Source: SAR202 cluster bacterium
GTDB lineage: Bacteria; Chloroflexota; Dehalococcoidia; Lucifugimonadales; UBA1123
NCBI GenBank assembly: GCA_030743915.1
Contig: JASLRP010000346.1
Location: 1-9,050, forward strand
Direction: 5' to 3'
Length of the DNA stretch: 9,050 bases
Shown here: piece after piece, positions 1-6,539 of the stretch
Layout: the number at the start of each line of letters is the position of its first letter
Position numbering within the stretch: position 1 is the first letter of the stretch
The notes under the pieces: model-generated
What the model saw: only the letters and a program-made list of their open reading frames with translations
What the model was told of the DNA's origin: nothing
Database searches by the model: none
Made by a program: the position numbers and the translations under genes

Positions 1-8
1 ATTTCACG

Positions 9-965
9 ATGGCGAGACATACCGCCCGGGACATCGTCGAGAACGTAGAGAAGGTCATCGTCGGCAAGAGCCAGGCGGTCGAAATGGCAGTCATCGCTCT
101 CATGTGTGGAGGCCACGCCCTCATTGAGGACGTGCCCGGAGTGGGCAAGACGATGCTCGCCCGAAGCATCGCCCGCTCGGCAGGCTGCGAGTTCAAGCGC
201 ATTCAGTTCACGCCTGACCTGCTCCCTACTGACGTGACCGGCGTGTCCATATACAACCAGAGCACCGGCGATTTCGAGTTTCGCCAGGGGCCAATCATCT
301 CCCAGGTGGTGCTGGCTGACGAAGTGAACCGGGCAACTCCCAAAACTCAGTCTGCCATGCTTGAGGCTATGGAAGAACGACAGGTCACCGTGGAGGGCAT
401 AACCCACCAGGTGCCCAGCCCCTTCATGGTCATGGCAACGCAGAACCCGGTGGAGTACGAAGGGACGTTCCCTTTGCCCGAAGCACAGTTGGACCGATTC
501 ATCCTGCTGGTGACGCTCGGCTACCCCACTAACGAGGAGGAGTTGGCCATAATCGAGGGCCAGCAGACAGCCCATCCAATCGATTCGCTTGAACCCATCA
601 CCAACGCCAAAGAGATTATTGAGCTTCAGGAGAGCGTCAAACAGATATTCGTGGACGACCTCATCAAGCAATACATCGTCACCGTAGTGGAGGCCACACG
701 AGACCACCCGGACATCGCTCTGGGGTCATCCCCGCGAGGCTCTCTGGCCCTGTTCAGGGGCGCCCAGGCATTGGCGCTCATCAGGGACCGAGACTTCGTC
801 CTGCCCGACGATGTGAAAGAGCTGACGACCCCCGTGCTCAGCCATCGCATAATCGTCTCGGCTGCCGCGCGCATGCGTGGCATCAAGGCCAGCGATATCA
901 TCAACAATATCGTGAATGAGATTCCTGTTCCCGGCGCTCAGGCCGCAGACAGGGCCAGGAGATAA
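9..965 (+). CDS. MoxR-family AAA+ ATPase
   Basis: MoxR proteins are cytoplasmic AAA+ ATPases, usually hexameric, that remodel or activate partner proteins, often ones carrying DUF58 or von Willebrand A domains encoded next door. All ATPase motifs are visible: Walker A around residues 41-48 (DVPGVGKT), Walker B at 100-105 (VVLADE), sensor 1 at 143-147 (ATQNP), the arginine of LDRF at 163 as the likely arginine finger, and sensor 2 at 239-248 (GSSPRGSLAL, Arg243). The length of 318 residues is normal. The last codons overlap the annotated start of the DUF58 gene by 50 bp, which supports an operon. The reading frame is still open to the left edge, so the ATG at 9 may be internal and the true start may lie just outside the window. 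Family assignment is very secure; the specific client is inferred from neighbours. Confidence 0.96.
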   Translation: MARHTARDIVENVEKVIVGKSQAVEMAVIALMCGGHALIEDVPGVGKTMLARSIARSAGCEFKRIQFTPDLLPTDVTGVSIYNQSTGDFEFRQGPIISQVVLADEVNRATPKTQSAMLEAMEERQVTVEGITHQVPSPFMVMATQNPVEYEGTFPLPEAQLDRFILLVTLGYPTNEEELAIIEGQQTAHPIDSLEPITNAKEIIELQESVKQIFVDDLIKQYIVTVVEATRDHPDIALGSSPRGSLALFRGAQALALIRDRDFVLPDDVKELTTPVLSHRIIVSAAARMRGIKASDIINNIVNEIPVPGAQAADRARR

Positions 966-2217
966 CCCGATTTTCGACACGAAGCTATTCCTTCTCAGAA
1001 GGTTTTACCTGATTCTGGCCCTCATCGCCATCACGCTGTTTACGGGGATGGCAACCGGATTTGGCCTGTTTTTCAGGCTGATATACATACTGGGTCTGAC
1101 GCTGGTCCTGGGCTTCATCTGGAATTGGGTAAATCTGAGAGGGATGGAAGTCACCATCGACCGGCGCTCCAAACGAGTGCGAGTCGGTGACGTTGTTGAG
1201 GAGCGAATAACCGTCCGCAACCGCAGCAACCTCCCCAAACCTGTTCTGGAAGTCGAAGACCTGACAGATATGCCGGGGTACACCAATGGCAGGGCGATCA
1301 GCCTTTCGAACAAAGGCTTCAGATCGTGGCTCAGCACAGCGCCGGCCCGTAAGCGCGGAATCTACACCCTTGGCCCCGTTCGTGTGTCCAACACCGACGC
1401 TTTCGGCATGTTCAGACGAGACAAAAATTTCGGCGGGACCGACACCCTCCTGGTGTATCCGCAAACCCACGACATCCCGAGCTTCGCCATACCGTCTGCC
1501 TACCTGTCCGGAGAAAGTTCAGCCCGGCGCCGCTCTCACGATCTTACGCCCCATGCCGCCAGTGTGCGAGAGTACGCTTTCGGCGACAGTATCAGCCGCA
1601 TCCATTGGAACAGCACGGCCCGACTGGGCAAGCTGATGTCTAAAGAGTTCGACCTGGGCCTGTCCTCCGACGTCTGGCTTCTGGTGGACCTTCACCGAGA
1701 CGTTCAGGCAGGCGACCTGGACGAAAGCACCGACGAGTACGCAGTGTCAATCGCCGCGTCACTGGCTAGCAAGTATCTGGATGCCCAACTTCCCGCTGGA
1801 CTCGTCGCCTACGGAGACCAGCGTTACATGCTCCAGGCAGAGACCGGCGCGGGGCAGTTCGACAGAATTATGGAATTCCTGGCCATGAGCAAAGCCGAAG
1901 GGGACACTTCTCTGGAGCAGTTGCTGCCAATGGAGGAGCAACTCTGGGGCTATCACAGCGCCCTCGTTGTAATCACATCCTCCCATCACCTTGAATGGGT
2001 TTCTGCGTTAAAGGAACTGACCCGTCGGCGCGTGCGAATAGCCGTCATCTTGCTGGACGGTCAGAGTTTCGGAGGCATGTTCGACACGATGTCGGTGATC
2101 CCGGAACTATACGACGTGGGCATATCGCCCTACGTCGTTCGTCAGGGAGACAGCATCCCCGTTGCTTTGAGCCGCACATACACCATGCATGACGCCGCGC
2201 CGGAGGCTGCATCGTGA
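916..2217 (+). CDS. DUF58 domain membrane protein
   Basis: This is the usual partner of MoxR ATPases. Two adjacent hydrophobic helices near the N-terminus (about residues 31-49 and 51-70) anchor it in the membrane. A beta-rich region (about 75-200) follows, then the DUF58 signature at 218-237, seen as REYAFGDSISRIHW followed by the NSTAR element. The rest (about 250-415) resembles a von Willebrand A fold, but the expected metal-site DxSxS is not present (the strand ends VDLHRD at 257-262), so metal binding is doubtful. Its exact role is unknown; homologues are linked to envelope stress and assembly. It lies between moxR and the transglutaminase-like gene and overlaps both. The start is uncertain. 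The ATG at 916 has no visible Shine-Dalgarno and reads through the moxR end in another frame, while AGGAG at 957-961 lies 8 bp before an in-frame ATT at 970. Homologue alignment would decide. Confidence 0.93.
   Translation: MRFLFPALRPQTGPGDNPIFDTKLFLLRRFYLILALIAITLFTGMATGFGLFFRLIYILGLTLVLGFIWNWVNLRGMEVTIDRRSKRVRVGDVVEERITVRNRSNLPKPVLEVEDLTDMPGYTNGRAISLSNKGFRSWLSTAPARKRGIYTLGPVRVSNTDAFGMFRRDKNFGGTDTLLVYPQTHDIPSFAIPSAYLSGESSARRRSHDLTPHAASVREYAFGDSISRIHWNSTARLGKLMSKEFDLGLSSDVWLLVDLHRDVQAGDLDESTDEYAVSIAASLASKYLDAQLPAGLVAYGDQRYMLQAETGAGQFDRIMEFLAMSKAEGDTSLEQLLPMEEQLWGYHSALVVITSSHHLEWVSALKELTRRRVRIAVILLDGQSFGGMFDTMSVIPELYDVGISPYVVRQGDSIPVALSRTYTMHDAAPEAAS
957..961 (+). promoter_or_regulatory. AGGAG Shine-Dalgarno inside the moxR end
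   Basis: AGGAG sits just before the moxR stop codon (963-965). The only in-frame DUF58 codon at good spacing that could initiate is ATT at 970-972, 8 bp downstream. No ATG, GTG or TTG follows in frame until 1048, which would remove the first membrane helix. The motif may be a real ribosome binding site with a rare ATT start, a site that helps reinitiation after moxR, or chance. Confidence 0.35.
2202..2206 (+). promoter_or_regulatory. Ribosome binding site of the transglutaminase-like gene
   Basis: GGAGG lies 7 bp before the GTG at 2214. That GTG overlaps the TGA stop of the DUF58 gene as GTGA. The motif fixes a GTG start and suggests translational coupling between the two membrane proteins. 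Confidence 0.8.
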
Positions 2218-4772
2218 GCAGTTCAGGACTTGCCGCATTCGTGCCCGGTCGCGGAGGACCGGAACCCTCAACGCCCCTTCCCAAGCACCCTTTGCGAGTT
2301 TTCTATAACAGGTTCACTCCCAGCCAGGGTTGGGCCACCTTCGCGCTGCTGATTTTCCTGCTCCTCATCGTCGGCGACTCCGTCACTGTTGGCAACTGGG
2401 TGGAAACGCCAAGACTGACGTCAGTATTGATGTTCTCTGCCCTGACCGGCCTGTTGTTCGCGAAATTGAGATTGCCGTGGTTCCTTATGCTGCCGGCAGG
2501 CGTGATCTTGGGGGCCGCCATAGTTCTGTGGCAGTCCACAGCGCTGGCTGAGAACCAGGACTCGTTCACAGACAGCCTGAGAGAGATATTCACGCGGCTC
2601 GACGTCTGGTACGACGCCGCCAACAGCGACGACGGGATTAGCACTGACCTCATGCCGTTCTCTCTGATCCTGATCTCCTCCTCATGGATACTCGGGTTCT
2701 TCAGCGCATGGTTCATATTCAGAAACAACAACATCTGGTTCGCTGTGGTGTTCGGCGGGACCGCGATGTTGACCAACCTCAGCTTTCTGCCCGAAGCGTT
2801 TGCGGCCAGGTTCTTCATATTTGTCCTGATTGCCATGCTCTTGGTCGTGAGAATGAGCATCATTCAACGCCACGAAACTTGGCGGAGCATCAGCATCCGT
2901 TTCACGCCAACCACTGGATGGTTAACTCTCCACGCGACTCTGTGGTTCAGCATCATAGTCATTGTGTTGGCCGCTATGCTGCCTCTCAAGATTTACGTAT
3001 CAAAGCCAGTCGCAGACATCTGGAGAGTGGGGCGGACGCCGGTCTCCTCAATGGAAGATGTTTTCGTTCGACTGTTCGCAACGATTCCTTCCAGAATGGA
3101 CACGTCAGGCCGATTCTTCGGAAAGACGCTGCCATTCATGGGCAAGATATCCTTCGGTGGAGAGGTTGTCGCCTGGACCAACAGCGAATACCCCTCATAC
3201 TGGTTGTCCCAGGCATACAACTATTACACATCCCAGGGATGGATCGCGTCCGAAACGGAGCGGATCGATGTCGGCCCGGAAATCCTACCCCCTCCCAACC
3301 TCGACAGCCTGAAACGCGTCGACGTAACACAGATTGTTCAGCTTGGATTCGACACCAATCGATTCCTGATTGGCGGAGGGTTCGATTGGGTAAGCCAGCC
3401 TTCGGTGGCAGAATCGCTGACTCCGAGAAAGTTCACAATCGACATCAACGATGACGCTTTCGATGTCGAGTATCCCAAAGACATTCAGGCGCTCTCTGAG
3501 AGAATGAGGACCCAGGTCCGAATGCCCCAGGCGAGCGTTGCCAATGGCTTCATCACCGCCCTGCTTCCCAACGATCTGGTGCTGACCGATATCCAGGAAG
3601 ATGCCGACGGCGAAGTCGAACTCATCACGTTGCAGCGAAAAGCTCCAATATCCCCGGACCTGGTGGCCTGGCAATTCAAAGATGAACTGCCAGAAACCCA
3701 ACCCTACAGCATGGTGTCGCTCGTGTCCGTCGCAACAGACGAAGACCTGCGAGAAGCGGACACTGGTTACAGCAGTTTCATAACAGACCATTACGTCCAG
3801 TTGCCCTCCACCCTGCCTCAGAGGGTGCGAGACCTGGCAGAGTCCCTCACTGCCAACGCGGACAACCCCTTCGACAAAGCGGTGGCGGTCCAGAACTATC
3901 TGAGGGGGCCTGACTTCGTATATTCCCAGGACATTGACGCTCCCCCCAGAGACTCCGACGGGGTGGACCACTTCCTGTTCGACTCCAAGATCGGATACTC
4001 GGATTACTTCGGGTCGTCGATGGCCGTATTGATGCGCGCCGCTGGCGTTCCTGCGCGTCTGGCCGCCGGATACGCTCCAGGCGAGGCCGAGCCGAACACG
4101 GACCAGAGGTACGTCAGGGACTCGGACAGCCACGGCTGGACACAGGTCTATTTCCCGAACTATGGTTGGATAGACTTCGAGCCAACTCCCAACTGGCCGT
4201 TCCAGACACGCGCTGTCTCAACGCCCAATCCCTTCGTATCGTCTGAGTTTGATGCCGACGCCGATCCCATTGATTCGCTAATTCGAGACGAAATTGATCC
4301 GTTCATCGAACTGGTGCCTGATGACCCTGGAGTGGAACAGGGGTTCGCCAACGCATTCACGTTCGATGTCACCCCCTACCTCATGCCGGTGGGTATCGCG
4401 CTGGGAGTCCTCGTCGCTCTGTTCGTAATATTCCAGGTTGCCTGGAATTTCGGGCTTGGAAGCATGACCGCCCTGGAGAAGACTTACACCAAGATGGGCC
4501 GCCTGGGCTGGCTGGCCGGAGTGGGCCGCAAGCCCCACCAAACCCCCTGGGAGCATGCCGCGGCCATTGGTCTGGTGTCCCCAGATGCCGGTGATGACGC
4601 GAGGAAAATCGCATCCCAATTCGCGGTGTCGATGTACGGCCATCAGGAACCGGATGAAAATGCCCTAGAAGAATTGGCAGAGGCGTGGAAGAATGTGCGC
4701 ATGGGACTGATCGTCCGGACATTCAGGCGCATGGTCCCTCAACCCAACGCACAACCTCAACAGGCCAGGTGA
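2214..4772 (+). CDS. Polytopic transglutaminase-like protein, DUF4129-like tail, catalytic Cys replaced by Ser
   Basis: The architecture is that of TgpA/YebA-type proteins: about seven membrane helices (near residues 38-54, 67-83, 88-106, 146-168, 173-190, 196-213, 238-258), a large external region (about 260-718), one more helix (720-744) and a cytoplasmic tail (745-852) with the TPWEHA element seen in DUF4129. The transglutaminase-like core runs from about 535 to 660. The His (640, SHGW) and acidic residue (Glu656 in FEPTP) of the usual Cys-His-Asp/Glu triad are present, but the nucleophile position is Ser596 (GYSDYF where the family has GYC). The codon is TCG at 3999-4001, two changes from any Cys codon. 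The whole protein lacks cysteine. It begins at a GTG overlapping the previous stop and has a strong ribosome binding site. Family members act on periplasmic or extracellular protein or peptide substrates; this one is probably non-catalytic or altered. Fold assignment is secure, activity is not. Confidence 0.93.
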   Translation: MSSSGLAAFVPGRGGPEPSTPLPKHPLRVFYNRFTPSQGWATFALLIFLLLIVGDSVTVGNWVETPRLTSVLMFSALTGLLFAKLRLPWFLMLPAGVILGAAIVLWQSTALAENQDSFTDSLREIFTRLDVWYDAANSDDGISTDLMPFSLILISSSWILGFFSAWFIFRNNNIWFAVVFGGTAMLTNLSFLPEAFAARFFIFVLIAMLLVVRMSIIQRHETWRSISIRFTPTTGWLTLHATLWFSIIVIVLAAMLPLKIYVSKPVADIWRVGRTPVSSMEDVFVRLFATIPSRMDTSGRFFGKTLPFMGKISFGGEVVAWTNSEYPSYWLSQAYNYYTSQGWIASETERIDVGPEILPPPNLDSLKRVDVTQIVQLGFDTNRFLIGGGFDWVSQPSVAESLTPRKFTIDINDDAFDVEYPKDIQALSERMRTQVRMPQASVANGFITALLPNDLVLTDIQEDADGEVELITLQRKAPISPDLVAWQFKDELPETQPYSMVSLVSVATDEDLREADTGYSSFITDHYVQLPSTLPQRVRDLAESLTANADNPFDKAVAVQNYLRGPDFVYSQDIDAPPRDSDGVDHFLFDSKIGYSDYFGSSMAVLMRAAGVPARLAAGYAPGEAEPNTDQRYVRDSDSHGWTQVYFPNYGWIDFEPTPNWPFQTRAVSTPNPFVSSEFDADADPIDSLIRDEIDPFIELVPDDPGVEQGFANAFTFDVTPYLMPVGIALGVLVALFVIFQVAWNFGLGSMTALEKTYTKMGRLGWLAGVGRKPHQTPWEHAAAIGLVSPDAGDDARKIASQFAVSMYGHQEPDENALEELAEAWKNVRMGLIVRTFRRMVPQPNAQPQQAR
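4766..4771 (+). promoter_or_regulatory. Ribosome binding site deciding the ogt start
   Basis: AGGTGA at 4766-4771 lies 6 bp before the ATG at 4778 and overlaps the stop codon of the preceding gene. It favours ATG 4778 over the in-frame ATG at 4685 (31 codons earlier, inside the preceding gene) and over GTG 4769. Confidence 0.6.
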
Positions 4773-4777
4773 CCCAC

Positions 4778-5302
4778 ATGGACATTTACTACGACATATT
4801 CGAGACCCCCTTCGGTTGGATGGGACTTCTGGCCTCGGATAAGGGACTGCGAAACACCACTCTTCCTCAGAACTCTCCCGACATTTGCTATGAAGAACTC
4901 GGCCCGGAAGTTGTTGACGCTGTCCAGGACTCAGAACGATTTGATGAGCTTCGCCAGCGGATAGTAGATTACTTCGAAGGGGCGCCGGAAACATTTGAAG
5001 ACGTCCCGTTCGACCTTGAAGGCGCCTCTGATTTCTATCTCGCGGCGTGGAGAGCATGTCAGTCCATTCCCCACGGTGAGACCCGGACTTACGGCTGGCT
5101 GGCAGAACAGGCGGGCAAGCCCCGCGCTCCCAGAGCCGCAGGGCAAACGATGGCGAGGAACCGCCTGGCCATCATCGTCCCGTGTCATCGCGTAATCGCC
5201 GCCGACGGAAGCCTCAGAGGCTTCGGCAAGGGCACAACGCAACTGGACCTCAAGAGACAGCTACTCAACCTCGAAGCGGGCCAGTTAACGCAACTGATTT
5301 AA
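4778..5302 (+). CDS. ogt: Methylated-DNA--protein-cysteine methyltransferase (O6-alkylguanine-DNA alkyltransferase)
   Basis: The protein removes alkyl groups from O6-alkylguanine (and O4-alkylthymine) in DNA by transferring them to its own cysteine, a suicidal repair reaction. The acceptor is Cys136 in PCHRVI (135-140), preceded by the hinge asparagine Asn128. Arg119 in PRAPRAAGQ is the likely arginine finger that flips the base. The segment IPHGETRTYGWLAEQAG (about 97-113) contains the start of the helix-turn-helix, and the C-terminal GFGKGTTQLDLKRQLL is typical. The 174-residue length fits Ogt/AGT without an Ada domain. Because Cys136 is present, it is not an alkyltransferase-like (ATL) protein, in which that Cys is replaced. 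The start at 4778 is chosen from the ribosome binding site and family length. It begins 5 bp after the transglutaminase-like gene, so it is probably transcribed with that operon though functionally unrelated. Ogt and generic Mgt/AGT naming are hard to separate from sequence alone. Confidence 0.93.
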   Translation: MDIYYDIFETPFGWMGLLASDKGLRNTTLPQNSPDICYEELGPEVVDAVQDSERFDELRQRIVDYFEGAPETFEDVPFDLEGASDFYLAAWRACQSIPHGETRTYGWLAEQAGKPRAPRAAGQTMARNRLAIIVPCHRVIAADGSLRGFGKGTTQLDLKRQLLNLEAGQLTQLI

Positions 5303-5335
5303 TAATACTCGGATCGGAAAAACACTATCGCAAAC

Positions 5336-5369
5336 GGGAGCAGTGCCGCGAGTATGCAACACTGCTCCC
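5336..5369. terminator. Perfect 10-bp hairpin between converging genes
   Basis: GGGAGCAGTG (5336-5345) and CACTGCTCCC (5360-5369) are perfect inverted copies around a 14-base loop. The hairpin lies in the 92-bp gap between ogt (+) and the 211-residue gene (-), where a shared terminator is expected. Neither side has a strong T-run: the + strand continues TTCAG, the - strand GTTTG. The terminator call therefore rests on stem and position; efficiency or Rho-dependence cannot be judged. Confidence 0.6.
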
Positions 5370-5394
5370 TTCAGCCGGTCGGTCACGTTAAGAG

Positions 5395-6030
5395 CTATTC
5401 TTTCGGACGGTCGATCTGTACCTCTCTCACGAGAAACGCGTCCCCAACCTTCAACGGGATGCCCCACCTCGATTCATCTGCGTATGTCCATTCCACCTCA
5501 CCGCGATAGTGCGAGATACCTCCGGAATTTTGTTCACAATCCCCTTGATAACAGACCTTAGACACCGTCTCGGCCTGAAACAGGTCTCCCCCTCTGGTCT
5601 TCTTGAATTCTGAAACATGGAAGGGCATCAAGAACAGGTTAGGAACGAATATGCTATCCTCCGCGATTTCCTCCACACTAGTTTCGCCGGAAGTTGAATC
5701 ATACTCCTCATACTTGCTACCGCTCAACAGACTGTATGATCCGACTGTGTATATTGTGCCGTCTGCTATCGACTCGATTGGATCGGATTCAATTACCGTG
5801 TCTGTCCATTCCGTAACCGAAACATACTCCAATCGATGGACTTCTCCGATAATCGTTCCGTTCCAAGAAGGGCCATCTGTTTCATAGACCGTCGTGAGAG
5901 GCGGCCAGTACCCTATCTCAGCCGTTGCGTCACTCTTCATCGATATGAAGATAGTCACACTGCCGATGGACAATAGGCTCGCAATCACGAGGAAGGCGAG
6001 TATGCGCTTTCTCCTCGATACTGTGAACAT
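5395..6030 (-). CDS. Hypothetical membrane-anchored secreted protein (211 aa)
   Basis: I do not recognise a family. The N-terminus has a basic stretch (SRRKR, residues 5-9) followed by a hydrophobic segment (about 10-30) that looks like a signal anchor or uncleaved signal peptide. No lipobox cysteine is present. The rest (about 31-211) is polar, acidic and rich in beta-prone Tyr, Val, Thr and Trp residues. It contains a close cysteine pair, CYQGDC, that could form a disulfide outside the membrane. The start at 6030 is chosen because GGAGGAAA lies directly upstream; an upstream ATG at 6042 sits beside that ribosome binding site and is less likely. Base composition is visibly lower in GC than the flanking genes (about 45% in a sampled 60-bp stretch), consistent with a lineage-specific or acquired gene. 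It converges on ogt. The reading frame is convincing as a real gene; function is unknown. Confidence 0.75.
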   Translation of the reverse strand: MFTVSRRKRILAFLVIASLLSIGSVTIFISMKSDATAEIGYWPPLTTVYETDGPSWNGTIIGEVHRLEYVSVTEWTDTVIESDPIESIADGTIYTVGSYSLLSGSKYEEYDSTSGETSVEEIAEDSIFVPNLFLMPFHVSEFKKTRGGDLFQAETVSKVCYQGDCEQNSGGISHYRGEVEWTYADESRWGIPLKVGDAFLVREVQIDRPKE

Positions 6031-6032
6031 GG

Positions 6033-6040
6033 TTTCCTCC
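6033..6040 (-). promoter_or_regulatory. Ribosome binding site of the 211-aa gene
   Basis: On the - strand GGAGGAAA ends two bases before the ATG at 6030-6028, with GGAGG five bases from it. This is one of the clearest ribosome binding sites in the window and decides the start codon. Confidence 0.75.
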
Positions 6041-6084
6041 ATTCGAACCAAGTGAATTATAATCCACATCTTGGTTCAATGGGG
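6037..6084. repeat. Near-perfect inverted repeat around the promoter and ribosome binding site
   Basis: CCATTCGAACCAAG (6039-6052) and CTTGGTTCAATGG (6070-6082) are inverted copies with only one bulged C (6044). A wobble and one further pair can extend the arms to 6037 and 6084. The 17-base loop holds TATAAT of the - strand (6056-6061), and the left arm touches the ribosome binding site of the 211-aa gene. It could be an operator or an mRNA hairpin that hides the ribosome binding site; which one depends on where transcription starts. Confidence 0.6.
6056..6061 (-). promoter_or_regulatory. Candidate -10 box (TATAAT) for the 211-aa gene
   Basis: A perfect TATAAT lies on the - strand about 26 bp before the start codon. 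A TTGAAC that could act as -35 (6074-6079) is only 12 bp away, too close for the standard spacing, and no good hexamer exists at 17 bp. The promoter may be activator-dependent or the match may be chance. Confidence 0.4.
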
Positions 6085-6311
6085 ATATTACCCTGCCGAC
6101 CGACTAAGGTTTCCAGCCACAAGGCAATACTCTGAACTCGATACAGAACAACTACCGTGAGTTCACACGAGTCTGGGATTTATGCGTAGGTTTAGCATTA
6201 GTCACGCCTTTTTAGGATGACCGATAGGCCAAACTAGCAACACAAAGGGAGGTTTTGAAACTCCCCTTGGTGAAGATACTCCATGTGTACGGTCCGAAAG
6301 ATTCCTCGACG
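6085..6311. other. Intergenic stretch without a convincing gene
   Basis: This AT-richer stretch lies between the DUF2007-like gene and the 211-aa gene. Both strands were read. It contains one weak 7-bp inverted repeat (TGAACTC at 6133-6139, GAGTTCA at 6159-6165) and the imperfect hairpin at 6243-6269. No coding region with a ribosome binding site, tRNA or recognisable riboswitch was seen. Confidence 0.6.
6243..6269 (-). terminator. Imperfect hairpin after the dnaE operon, candidate terminator
   Basis: AAGGGAG and CTCCCCTT pair with one bulged C around a nine-base loop, about 43 bp beyond the stop codon of the DUF2007-like gene. The following - strand sequence (TGTTGCTAG after the stem) is only weakly T-rich, so a Rho-independent terminator is possible but not strong. 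Confidence 0.35.
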
Positions 6312-6539
6312 CTACCCCTCGTCCGTGAAATCGACGCCCATCTCTGACTTCATGAGCTCCTGCGCTCGCGTCAGGTCATCCTCATCCACGAGAATTCGAC
6401 AGGGGTATGCGGACACACCGAGGAACGATTGTGTGTCCCCTGCCCGCACTCTGGCGCGCACGCCATGCGAAGACAGCAGTTCAGCCCACATCTCGGCGAT
6501 CAGCTGGTCTGGCGCCGTAATCAGGTTAGTCCAACTCAA
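6312..6539 (-). CDS. DUF2007-like small protein (putative signal transducing protein family)
   Basis: The 75-residue protein has the pattern of the DUF2007 domain (Pfam PF09413). A short first strand (NLITAP, residues 5-10) leads to a helix (about 11-25, DQLIAEMWAELLSSHG), a strand (VRARVRAG, 27-34), then RILVDEDDLTRAQELM (48-63), the usual closing strand and helix. The family has a small ferredoxin-like fold and no firmly known function despite its name. The start is a TTG at 6539-6537 that overlaps the dnaE stop as TTGA. GGAGA on the - strand (6550-6554) lies ten bases upstream. The overlap points to translational coupling with the polymerase subunit and low expression relative to it. Family recognition is from pattern only and is moderately sure. 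Confidence 0.8.
   Translation of the reverse strand: MSWTNLITAPDQLIAEMWAELLSSHGVRARVRAGDTQSFLGVSAYPCRILVDEDDLTRAQELMKSEMGVDFTDEG

Noticed and set aside
2684..3454. 256-codon open frame on the + strand
   Set aside because: It overlaps the transglutaminase-like gene in another frame, and its Arg/His/Gln-rich composition is typical of an out-of-frame shadow.
3285..4133. 282-codon open frame on the - strand
   Set aside because: It lies fully antisense to the transglutaminase-like gene, whose domains are recognisable. The antisense product shows no family pattern and is a codon-bias shadow.
9..4772. MoxR-DUF58-transglutaminase set as a new defence or ternary MoxR-vWA conflict system
   Set aside because: The three-gene order is a common housekeeping/envelope arrangement, and no nuclease, toxin or other defence effector is present.
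4685..4777. 31-codon N-terminal extension of ogt
   Set aside because: It lies inside the preceding gene and is not alkyltransferase-like. AGGTGA before ATG 4778 and family length support the shorter form.
6133..6165. Inverted repeat TGAACTC / GAGTTCA
   Set aside because: Only 7 bp with a 19-base loop and no gene start nearby, so it is expected by chance in AT-richer DNA.
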